A stretch of 64,000 nucleotides of DNA from Colletotrichum lupini (taxonomy: Eukaryota; Ascomycota; Sordariomycetes; Glomerellales; Glomerellaceae). The notes under the pieces are model-generated. The model searched no databases. It was not told the DNA's origin and saw nothing but the letters and a program-made list of their open reading frames with translations. Both the position numbers and the translations under genes were made by a program. Where the stretch lies: NCBI RefSeq assembly GCF_023278565.1, contig NC_064677.1, positions 7,807,923 through 7,871,922 on the forward strand. Direction: 5' to 3'. Positions 23,582 through 34,384 of this stretch are shown one piece after another (the stretch's first letter is position 1; each line of letters starts with the position of its first letter).

Positions 23582-25118
23582 ATGGCTATGAACATCACAA
23601 AAGGTACCAGAGCTCTTGGAGCTCTGAGGGTAAGTCGAAGCTACAGCAATCAACATACCGCTGGACGATTATGGTCTGACAACCCGTAGCCTCTGGCAGC
23701 TCGTTCTGCCCTCAATGCGCGCCAGTATTCAACTTCCGAACCGGACCTCAAGACCACACTGAAGAGCGTCATTCCCGCCAAGCGGGAACTTCTGAAGAAG
23801 GTCAAGGCACACTCGTCCAAGGTCATTGGGGAGGTCAAGGTCGAGAATACTCTTGGTGGCATGCGAGGCCTCAAGGCCATGGTTTGGGAGGGATCTGTCT
23901 TGGATGCGAATGAGGGCATTCGGTTTCACGGCAGAACCATCAAGGATTGTCAAAAAGAGCTCCCCAAGGGAAAGACTGGAACAGAAATGTTGCCCGAGGC
24001 CATGTTCTGGCTTCTTCTTACAGGCCAGGTCCCGTCCACAAGCCAGGTTCGCCAATTCTCCCGCGAATTGGCTGAGCAAGCTCAGTTGCCCGCCTTTGTC
24101 AACAAGCTTCTCGACGATTTCCCCACAGACCTGCATCCAATGACCCAATTTGCCATTGCCGTCTCTGCTCTCAACTACACCTCCAAGTTTGCAAAGGCCT
24201 ACGAGCAGGGTATCAACAAGGCTGACTACTGGGAGCCTACTTTCGACGACTCCATCTCGCTGCTGGCCAAGCTGCCCACGATCGCTGCCAAGATCTACCA
24301 GAACTCCTACCGTGGCGGCGGCGCTCTGCCCGCAGAAGTAGACCTAGAGCAGGATTGGTCTTACAACTTTGCTGCCATGCTTGGGAAGGGTGGCAAGGCG
24401 AATGAGAACTTCCAAGATCTCCTCAGACTGTATCTCGCGCTCCACGGGGACCATGAGGGCGGTAACGTTTCCGCCCACGCCACTCACCTAGTTGGCAGCG
24501 CCCTTAGCGATCCTTTCCTAAGCTACAGCGCTGGTCTTCAAGGTCTCGCGGGTCCTCTTCATGGGTATGTTGTCACCACCGATTGCTGCTGTTTTGACAA
24601 ACCAATGCTGACCTCCGCATAGACTTGCCGCGCAAGAGGTTCTTCGGTGGATTCTACAGATGAAGGACAACATTCCCTCGTCTTACTCTGACAAAGACGT
24701 CACAGATTACCTGTGGTCCACCCTCAACTCCGGCAGAGTTGTCCCTGGCTACGGCCACGCTGTCCTGCGGAAACCCGACCCTCGGTTCGAGGCTCTGATG
24801 GATTATGCCGCCGCTCGACCTGAGATCGCACAAGACCCCGTCTTCCAACTGGTGGAAAAGAACAGTCGAATTGCCCCCGAAGTGCTCAAGAAGCACGGCA
24901 AGACCAAGAACCCTTACCCCAACGTCGACTCAAGCTCTGGAGTCCTCTTCCATCACTATGGCTTCCACGAGACTCTGTACTACACCGCCACCTTTGGTGT
25001 CTCCCGTGGCTTGGGACCCCTTGCTCAATTGATCTGGGACCGAGCATTGGGACTGCCCATTGAGCGGCCCAAGAGCATTAACCTGGAAGGTCTTCTTAAG
25101 CAAGCTGAGAGCTCGTGA
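23582..25118 (+). CDS. mcsA: 2-methylcitrate synthase, mitochondrial
   Basis: Three exons: 23582-23629, 23690-24564 and 24623-25118, introns 60 and 58 bp, 472 residues. The presequence MAMNITKGTRALGALR...SALNARQYST is mitochondrial. The citrate-synthase fold is complete, with GGMRGLKAMVWEGSVLDA and the histidine segment LHGDHEGGNVSAHATH (about residue 269 on). The catalytic GYGHAVLRKPDPR is near 350 and NVDSSSGVLFHHYG near 410. The LHGDHEGG form, where mitochondrial citrate synthase normally has HTDHEGG, and the N-terminal half match the fungal methylcitrate synthase branch. It condenses propionyl-CoA with oxaloacetate, usually with residual acetyl-CoA activity. The divergent methylisocitrate lyase supports the call. 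Housekeeping citrate synthase is the main alternative. Confidence 0.88.
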
Positions 25119-26797
25119 GGCAAGGTATCTTGAGTAATGTAATGAGGAATTAGATGAATTTGACTAAAATAGCTTTGCTGGTATTAGATATAGCCGGAGT
25201 TCATCCAGGAATCTTATGACACATCATCACAGGATACATCTTCCGAAGCTCTTGACATTTTTGACTGATATCGCAAGCCGAGCAACATTCCGTAGCCGAA
25301 AACAAAATGTAGTCTAAGACTGACGCATGGCCTCTGGCTGTCAGTTTCTGGATGATACAATTAGGCTAGGGAACTTTGATGCTAGGCGTGAGCTTTTGAG
25401 TTTTATTTGAGTTTTATTGAGCGGTACCATTATGCCACGATCCAACACGAATTACACTGTCTTAAATAGAGGCCATGAGCACTTTCCTTATCTCGGACTG
25501 CGGTAGCCCCAGAAGCAAAATTTGGTCAAGACAATGGCTGCCGGGATCCCAAGTTCACAATACGAGCGGCTTCTTGTGCAGAGTCCCCCTCCTAGAGTGC
25601 CTGATGCCTAGCAAAGTTAATCCAAGAGATTAACATTTCGCTACTGGATGAATGACAAAAGCCGCTTTCTGCAAGTTAGTGCATCCTGGCCAATTACATT
25701 AGATAACGATGAGCACACAATGAGGCAAAACTTGGATGACTCTAGGCTAAATTCGCCTTCAACGAGTAGAGACCTTTTTGTCGCCAAAACATGATGCAGT
25801 GACACTAAGACTTATATGCTCGCCACATTGAGCGATGTCACCTCGGTTGGCCAAAGCAATATGTAGGTCTAACAATGCGTAGCACTGGCGCCTCCGCTAC
25901 TGTTCTCAGAACATGGTATGGCTTTGCGCGTAGCAAAGCAACTTCCCCTTTTGAAGAAGGCTCGCATTAGACTCAGCTCAGCTTTTCAAGGCCAAGAACT
26001 CGGGCATCAGCTGGAATCATTAATGCGTAAGCGTGGTCAGCTAAGAGGTTTCTTCGCTCCCAAGTTCTGACAGCTGGCCATCGTTGCGCCGAGACATCAA
26101 GAGAAGCCTTTGTAACATTGTTGGAAGCGGCTGGTATCGTCTGTAGTTTCTCATGTGGTAAAAAGTCTTTCTCGAAGTGGTGGATATTGCATTCATCAAG
26201 TTTACTTCTCAAAAGAACTCTGGCTGCATCCCTAGCCGTATCTTACCTTAGTTTGTCTAGACCGAATATGACCTGCTCCGATATCATTGGTACGACTGGT
26301 CCAGAGAATCAAATCCCAATTTGTGGCGTTCTAGTATAGCTGTCAGCTGATGAATCATTCTGTGAGCAATTTAATTCAATTTGGTCTTCGCTTAAGGCTC
26401 GCCCGCCCGATGTGATTGCGGTTTGAACCAAATCTCTTTGATGTATCGTGTAGTCAACTTCTGGTATTTGAGTAACTTCAGGAACAGCTCTACTACTAAG
26501 CGAACTTGGCACTGTGAGAAGGTCACTTGTGAGGTTTTGTCTCGTATTCGGCAGGCTCAGTTGACCTCGGGCTCGAGGAGGACCAACTAAAGAGGGTCAA
26601 CACCATTTGATAACTCTAGCCCACAAGCTATCATGTGTGCCTCGTCGATATGGGTATAAATACACCAGATCAACACCAACCTGAGAGCTGTGTTTTTCAT
26701 CACTGCTCTATCGAAACTGCTTAGACACAGGTGTTGATATCACCAGAGACACTGCATCGTTCATTCATACCCTTCACAACCTTACACAGACTTCAAC
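25119..26797. other. intergenic, no gene recognised
   Basis: About 1.7 kb, slightly AT-rich, between methylcitrate synthase and the DUF4360 gene. It holds only short ORFs; the distal 150 bp are the promoter and leader of the DUF4360 gene. Confidence 0.5.
26655..26662 (+). promoter_or_regulatory. TATA box of the DUF4360 gene
   Basis: TATAAATA lies 136 bp upstream of the ATG, followed by a plausible leader of about 100 bp. A clear TATA box fits a strongly regulated secreted-protein gene. Confidence 0.6.
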
Positions 26798-27442
26798 ATG
26801 AAGGGCCTTTTTGCTTTCTTCCTGGCGGTGCAGGCGGTAGCCAACCCCCTGGGGCCGACTGGAGCCTCTGATACACCTGATCCCAAGGAGATCCAGATCG
26901 TCAGCGCAAGCTTCTCGGGAAGTGGTTGCCCCCAAGGCTCCGTCTCAACCACGATCTCTCCAGACCGTACGGTCATCACCTTTGGCTTCGACAAGTTTCA
27001 AACCTACATCGGGCCGGGACTCTCGGTAGCCGAACGCTCCAAGAACTGTGCTCTTCACCTTAGCCTCAAGTATCCGGGTGGTTTTCAGTTCGCTCTTGTG
27101 GACAGCACCTACCATGGATATGCTCAGCTTGAAGAAGGGGTGACTGGAACATTCTACTCGACGTACTTCTTCTCCCAAGATGCTGCAGCCACTACTACAA
27201 CGCAGACTTCCATTACCGGAGGTGGCATCTGGCTTAATGGCCAGGTCTACACCAAGCAGGACACCATCCCTACTGCGGCTCTCATTTATTCGCCTTGCGG
27301 CGCGACAGGCATCCTTAACGTCAACAATCGTATCGCTCTTACGTCCAAGAACACCCAGGCTTACGGTTCTATCACCGACGATGATGCCACGGTAGCGTTT
27401 ACTCAACAGATCAATATCAAGTGGCTACCTTGCAAGAAGTAG
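26798..27442 (+). CDS. small secreted DUF4360 protein
   Basis: Single exon, 214 residues. MKGLFAFFLAVQAVA is a clear signal peptide with cleavage near residue 15-16. The mature part has IVSASFSGSGCPQGSVS, KNCALHLSLKYPGGFQFAL, a Thr-rich stretch and a C-terminal WLPCKK. Four cysteines are present, enough for two disulfides. This arrangement matches the fungal secreted DUF4360 family of unknown function. An upstream TATA box and compact gene are consistent with induced secretion. It could be an effector-like or cell-surface protein, but nothing in the sequence fixes a role. A RIP-mutated transposon starts only 91 bp after the stop codon, yet the coding sequence itself shows no RIP damage. Confidence 0.8.
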   Translation: MKGLFAFFLAVQAVANPLGPTGASDTPDPKEIQIVSASFSGSGCPQGSVSTTISPDRTVITFGFDKFQTYIGPGLSVAERSKNCALHLSLKYPGGFQFALVDSTYHGYAQLEEGVTGTFYSTYFFSQDAAATTTTQTSITGGGIWLNGQVYTKQDTIPTAALIYSPCGATGILNVNNRIALTSKNTQAYGSITDDDATVAFTQQINIKWLPCKK

Positions 27443-27533
27443 ATTGAGCCGTGGTCTCCCAAAGTCACTGTTCAGGAGCGCTACGAGTTTGTTTCACCTG
27501 CCAGGAGGCTTCAGGAATAATACCGGTGTTAGT

Positions 27534-30500
27534 CAGCGCTTATACCCAAACAAACAAATCAAATATGAGGTTCATATTTAATTATTTAATTAATTTCTCG
27601 CGCTATATTTAATTATTTAACTTATTTAATAAATAATTAATTAATTTAACTAATTTCCTAATCGGGAATTAAATAAAGCTATTATAGAAGTCCTTATAAT
27701 ACTAATTTATAAACTTAACCTTAATTAGCTTTTCTAATTAAAAAATTAACCTTCTACTTCTATAATATTACTACGAAGCTAGTTCTTAAAATATTAAACC
27801 TCCTCTAGTATAAAAGATCTTATTAATAATTACTATAAGGTTAAAATTAACTTCGCGAGGCTAAATACCCTCTCGTAGTTTATTACTATTATAGGGATCG
27901 TAAAAATATTAAATATAAGCTTACTTAACGTTAAATAAGTCAGCTAATAGTTAATTTATTATTAGATTAAGTTAAGGACTAGCTAAGGGATAATTTATAA
28001 ATAATATTAATTAAGCTTAGGTACGTAGTTAATTATTACCTTTATTATTTAAAAGATTAATTATTATTAGTACTACAAATTTTTTACGATACTTTTTAGA
28101 ATCGTAAGGGTAATAAAAGTAGTTTATAACTATCGTAATAAAAGAGGAGAACTTAGATAATCAAGAAGAGGAGGACTTATTATCTTATTTATATACTATT
28201 TTTATTAATAATTATAAAGCCCTTTTTTTTATATTAAATAGCTAGTAGCTTTACTTGGGTATATCTTACCTCTTTTCTAACTATCTTAATCTTTACTTAG
28301 GGTAAAAAATAAGAATTATAATATAAAATAGAGAGTTATTTAACTTAATATAATACTTATTAAGGACCTACTAAGTATTAATAACTAATAATTAGAAATA
28401 TCCTCGTAAGTTAAAATGATTATTAAGAAATAGCTCCGCCCGCTCCCTAAGTATATATTTAAACTAAATATAATAAGGGATACTACTTAAAGTTAGAGAT
28501 TAAAAAATAAGTTAGAATATAAATTAATAATAAGCTAATTCTTAACGAGATAATATTACTTATATTAATTATAATAATAACGTTACGATTTAAAAAGCCG
28601 TAAGATCTATTTTTTCTTTAAAAAGTTTATTATATAACCTCTTTTACTCCTCGAGATAGTTAATAAAATACTCGAGACTTATTATTATTTTTTATAAACG
28701 GCTATAACCGTCTCCTTTACCCTAGCCTTAGTATTTTATTATTTAAAAATAAAATAGCTTAAGTATTACTTTTAGCTTAGCTAATAACTATTAGTCATTA
28801 TTATTAAAAACGTCTTTAATAAGGATTCGTTATTTTAGATCATTATAAACTTAATTAGTTACTAAGAAAGTATAGATTTACTTTCTTTTTTATAAAGAGC
28901 GCTATATTATAAAGTATATTAAATTCTACTTTATATTATTATTAAGCGTTAATATAAGCTCTTATAATAACTTTTTAAAAAGAATAAATATATCGTTCTT
29001 ATCGGTCTTATTACTAACTTTAAAAAAGGCCTTATATTATTAAAATAATGAATAAATAAATTTAATAACGTTCTAAAGCTTATTAATAGGACCCCTTATA
29101 TACTAGAGGTTAAGATCTTTTTAAAGTTATTTAGTATTAATTAATATATTTAATTCTTATTTAAATACCTTTTTATTATTATTAAATAAAAAGGCCTTAT
29201 TAACGAAGTTAAAAATATAACTATAATACCTAATCCTCTAGTTAAGAATATCTTTTTAAATATAAATATAAAATAATATAAAATATAAGTAACCTAAGTA
29301 AGTATTGTTATTTAAGGTATTATTATAAACAATTACCCTAACTTAATTACATAATTCCTAGTCGTTTATTATAAACTTTATAATCTAAGTAATATTAGCC
29401 CTATTATAAATACTATACTATTATTATAGAGTAATAAAGTATTATATTTATTACTTAGTATAGTTTAAAAAGTAAATAAAAATAGTAATAATAATATTCC
29501 GTATTAATAAGGTCTATAAATTAAATAATAAATAGACTTTTGTTATTAACCTCCGGATCTCTATCCTAATTATATCTTTTTTTTAATAAAGATTTTACTT
29601 AGCTCCTTTCTTATAATTCTATATAATAATAAGAGTTCGTTAATAATATTATAATTTAACTAATAAAAAAGGGCCCGGAGGTAAAAATCTTAAAAAGTTA
29701 TAAATAAGCTATTATTATTAATAATATACCTAATTATTAATTCCTTAATTCTCGTTACTTAGCCCTTTATAATAATACTAGAAGTAAGTTTCTATTTTTT
29801 TAGTATAGAGTTATATTCTAAGGATTCTAATAAATATAATAACTTACTAAAGCTTAAATTTATTACTTAGTATTTTAATTTTAAATAAGTCGTCGCTAAG
29901 CTCGTAGCTACTATTTTAAAATAAGTAATAATACTTATTTCGTTATAATAATAATAAAACTAAAAGACTTTACTTTAATTATTTTTATTATAAATCTTTT
30001 AAATAAAGACCCTTTTTAAGTAGATCTACGACTTCCTTAGCCTTGCGCCCTTTTATAATATTAAATTGTTATTAATAAAAGTCCTCCCTTTTTAAATTAT
30101 TTTTAAAAGGGCGAGGAGGTTATTATGATTTTTAAAGTTAGTTAATAATACGAGGCTAGCGTTAGTTAAGGTTTATAATTATAAAATAATTTAAAATAAC
30201 TATTATATACTAAAGATTATATAACTTATTACTAATTAATTAATTTTAATATAATAAATCGATTAATATATAATTTAATTAATTTTAACGATAATTATAG
30301 TAGTTATAAAGGGTTAGAAATAGTAATATATAACTTCGTTAGTTTTATTAATATTAAAAAAAGGGGGTACTAATTAACTAATATAAGTTTTTTAGATTCT
30401 TAAATATAATAAAATACTAAATCCAGCGCTCTATACTACTTAGGTTTTTATTTATTTATAATAATTACTAATAATTTATTTAATTAAGTAGTATAATACC

Positions 30501-30771
30501 GAACTTATAGTCGTAAATAAGGAGTCGTAAGTTCGAATCCCGCCGTAAGTATTTATATTCCTAATTACGAACTTTTATAAAGCGTAATTAGGAATATTAA
30601 TTTTTAATTAACCTAGCCCCGGATTTTCCTTTTTCCGCGCGATCTTATATTTAATTAAATATATTAAATATAGGGCCTTATAATATTCAATTATTTAACT
30701 TACTAAAATTCCTATATTTAACTATTTATTTAACTTATTTATTTGATTGATTTAAATGGGTATGTGCGCTG
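27534..30771. mobile_element. RIP-degraded hAT-like DNA transposon
   Basis: A 3238-bp block, extremely AT-rich with stops in all frames. The ends form a 31-bp imperfect inverted repeat, CAGCGC-NN-ATACCCA-NNN-AAA on both inward strands, with 7 mismatches. They are flanked by GTGTTAGT (27526-27533) and GTATTAGT (30772-30779), an 8-bp target duplication with a single G/A difference. The CAG start and 8-bp duplication fit the hAT superfamily. No transposase domain can be read through the mutations. A tRNA-like fragment lies near the right end. Confidence 0.65.
30468..30552 (+). other. degenerate tRNA-like relic
   Basis: GTTCGAATCCCGC (a B-box and 3' T-stem) at 30531-30543 follows a sequence spaced like D and anticodon arms. 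The 5' side of the T-stem reads GTAAG where GCGGG would pair with CCCGC; all three changes are C/T or G/A, as RIP would make. The acceptor and anticodon stems do not pair well, so this is not a working tRNA. It may be a captured tRNA gene or a tRNA-derived SINE. Confidence 0.35.
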
Positions 30772-30779
30772 GTATTAGT

Positions 30780-33700
30780 TTCTATATAGAGCTCTATAAT
30801 AGTAAGAGAAGTTTGAGAGCGCAGTCGTCTAGTACATGAGGTTACGGCATCAACGAGGGAGGGGAATTGTGTATTAGCTCAGCACAGAAACAGACATTGA
30901 TAATTCATTTTCAACCAATATCCGTCAATCCGGTTTTATCCACGTTTTCTTTCGATCTTCCTCTACTTTCTACAATTATAGATCAAACAACAACTATGAG
31001 CTAGCCCCTTACCAAGCCTCATTATCTTAGACACACAGCCCATATCTATGACATCAAATCGTTCGATTAGAAGATGGGAGCATCCCGGGTTAGACTGTGA
31101 GTAGAAGCTATTGATTGTGACTTCTATATACGTAGTTACAGCTCATGTACCATGGTCCCTAAGGCCCAGGAGCTGGTCAAACATCAAGAGGTTTCAAAGG
31201 CACGAGAAGAACTCAAGGGGGTATCCACCAGACGGATAGTACAGAGAAGCTCAGATCAGTAAAACAAAGCCAGCGTGGGCCTTTCAATGAACTGCATGTT
31301 GTCACCGTTTATGATAAATACATAGCTGGAGAAGTGAGAGTCGACGCGGAGCACCGCCTCACATCCGGCCAGACTATACTCCGTACGGGCGTACCAGATC
31401 ATTGAAATGACAAAACAACGTGTACCGTCAGCTGTTTCTATGTCTACGTTGACTCCAAAATAAATCCACGTCTGTACGCAATCGAAGATCTCCAAGAGAG
31501 CTGCTTTTCGATGTCCAGAGATCTCCCCGACTTCCTCCACTCACCTCAGTGTGAATAGTCACTGGCCGGGTCTGTTACAGGAACCCCCGCAGAAGCTAAG
31601 CTTTTGTCCCGCTGCTCCGCACTCCTTGATTTGCGCCGCTAAGTACCTAAGCCCACCGGTTAGTGGAGTAATAAAAGCCCATCATATCAGCTGAAGCCCC
31701 TGAGGCGCATCAATGCAGCCTTCTGTCGGTGCCACCCTTCCATCCTGGCCGGATCCGACCCCCCACACGGAGAAGCAACCTATTCTGTGATTCAAGGATA
31801 ATCTCAGTTCTACCAACCACGGGGCCGCCAGGTTAACCGCGCTCCAACCTATCATTGACGTAGCAAGTGCACTAGCGGCTTCAAGAACGTGTGCATGTTT
31901 CAAGGAAAGCACCATAACAGCCACTGATCTTGACAAAGTAGAAGGATTGCCATGTGCCTTATAAGCAAAGACAACGATTCGTTGAGGGCGAATACCATAT
32001 CAATCAAACCATGGCTGAAGATCCACCCCCGCAGCCGAGTAGGACTGCCCGGTAAAAACGGTATAGACACGAAAATAACCTTGATTATGCCATCTTAATG
32101 TTCAACTTGCCTTGGAGGGCCTTGCATCGTGCCGGAGGAAAGAGACTGCCGGCGCGCCCACCGCTGCGCTCGGATCCCGAGCTGCTGTATCCCCCTTTTC
32201 GTCGCAACAGGCGGTGCTGTCTGTCTCCTGTCTACCTTCAATGTGACCTACCTGGAACTTCTCCTTGAGTGGTTGGCTGCAAGACGCAAAAGCGTACGAC
32301 TCTAACCCTGGCGCAATAGAACACGCTATGCTCGCTTTTCGAAAGATATAATACCACTTGGTGCTGTAACTGCTAAATACCTGTAATCGGCATCAGGGTT
32401 TTGGAACCATCTGTTGAGATCCCAGCGACTTATCCTCATTCGCTCATCTAATCATATCTCTGGAACGATAAACTCAGCCAACCGGCCGTTCTCGGCATCC
32501 TTGGAATTGACTCGGGGTCTGTCCCTGGCTCATGTCAGCCAACCGTAAGGTTATACGTACTCACGTCAGTTCAATTGTCCGCCAGACCTTCTTCCTTCAG
32601 CAGAGTTCAGGATGTTTGGACGTATGAAGCGACTAAGTAGTCAAAAAGCGTGATCAAAATTCGTAGTCTGCATATGCTTGGTATCATTAGCTTCAACGAG
32701 ACCCAAGTTTGAGGTAGTTAGGCGCAGACAGCGGGTTCTATCTGCGCCAACTTGGCGATGGGAAAGATACACATAATTACAACGAAGGAGACCTCTCCAA
32801 GCGAAGAGTACCAGCTGAGGCCAGATGAGCAATACTGCTATCCCCTATTCACCACCAATCCAACCGATTTCTAGCTCAAATGCCAATCAGACACAGAGCA
32901 TACCCCTACTACCAGACTGGCTGGATCGGTTGATTAGATTCAGGCTTGAGCATGGGAGTTCGGCCCTATTCAAAGGAACCCTGAAAAGCGTTCTTCTAAA
33001 ATAAATTGCAGATCATGATCTGTCTCAAGTTGTGAAGCAACCTGGCGTCGGGTGTTGGAATGTCCATTCCCAGTGCGCCCTGGAGAGGCGGCAAGTGATC
33101 ACGACTGACATCATCAGACGGCGAATCAGTAAGAAAGTGACCCAGTCCAGTCATTCACAAAGATCTCGAATACTGGGAACCGCCAAACACGTCCATGTTT
33201 CCTCAGCGGGGCTCATAGCCATATAACTGACTTGCGTTTGTACCGCATCGAGGCGGGGACTCCCTGTTTCATCTGAAGCTTGAACCAGTCAAGCTCTTTG
33301 ATCCAAGTCCAAGCCACCTCTGATAGCACCGCTGCATATACCCGTCGGCTGCCCCCGTCCCGGGGTACCCAAACCCACTCTGCGTTTTATCCTTGGCGCA
33401 TATGATGGAGATCTCAAGTGCCGATGTGGAGTAGGTATCTTTGCGTGAACAATATTCAAATCGCGAGAGCCATCTCAAGCATATTACCCAGCACCACACT
33501 AAATGCCGAACGACATTTTACTTGACAGGGAGACTACTGAACACTCAGATGGTTCAGGATCATATCTGCTATCCGCTGACTGTCAAGGTTTCGCCGTGGC
33601 TAAATAAAGAGACAAACAGGCCAAGGCCAATCATCGAATGGGAGCACACACCAGAAAGACGCACAGTTCTTAATTTGGCATCGGAATACTTTGGAACATC

Positions 33701-34047
33701 AAGATGAGAAAGGGTTGTCCCGGCAGCTCGCTCGCCGCAGCTGGCATCGGAATGCCACTCAAAGTTTAATGCATGAAATCAGTCATCCCAATACTTCGCC
33801 CCTTCTAGGTAGTAGATTGCCGCAGTCTACCATTAGAAAGTATGAAGTCTGACCGCACGGCAAGAAAGCCGTTCACGCAGACACATCCGATAAAAGGTAT
33901 TGCTCTTACCGTCGAATATCATGGTTCGTTTGATGAGGTGTGCTGTCTCGACCTTGACGATTACAAAACAGACACATTCTCTCTCTTTGCTTTGATCACT
34001 TGCCAGAATTCGTTTTTGTAGGGGGACACCTTTTGCCGGCAATAATC
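30780..34047. other. 3.3 kb with no recognised gene; includes promoter of the broken permease
   Basis: Normal composition, between the hAT-like relic and the start of the sulfate permease. Several minus-strand ORFs exist (for example 31256-31540, 94 codons, and 31682-31936, 84 codons), but none shows splice-supported extension or a family I can name. Remnants of decayed genes are possible. Confidence 0.4.
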
Positions 34048-34179
34048 ATGAAGTTCTTCGAGGAAGCCAAGTCTGATTTCCAGACAGACAGCACTATCAA
34101 TACAGTTCGGAGAAAGGTGGCCTCAGGACTCCCAAGATTGCCCCAAGCAACCGGACAGTATCTCATCGAGAAAGTTCCG

Positions 34180-34384
34180 TATCGGATTGGAAGTCTAATT
34201 CGACCGCGGCATACAGCCGACTGCGCAGGGGCCAATTAGGGGCCCTATTTATAATTATCGTAGCTAGCCTAACCTACGGTTAGAACCTCCTTTTTATACC
34301 TACTACGCAGATATTTATATAGTTTAATTAATCTCTTTATTAACTACGGTTCGAACTAACTACCCTATAATAAGGATACTAATA
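34180..34384 (+). repeat. 5' LTR
   Basis: Matches 41004-41212 but lacks its first four bases (TTAG). Visible differences between the two LTRs are C/T and G/A transitions, as expected from RIP acting on both copies. Confidence 0.85.

Noticed and set aside
31256..31936. Two minus-strand ORFs as hypothetical genes
   Set aside because: No splice-supported extension, signal or family resemblance; described only as part of an unassigned region.
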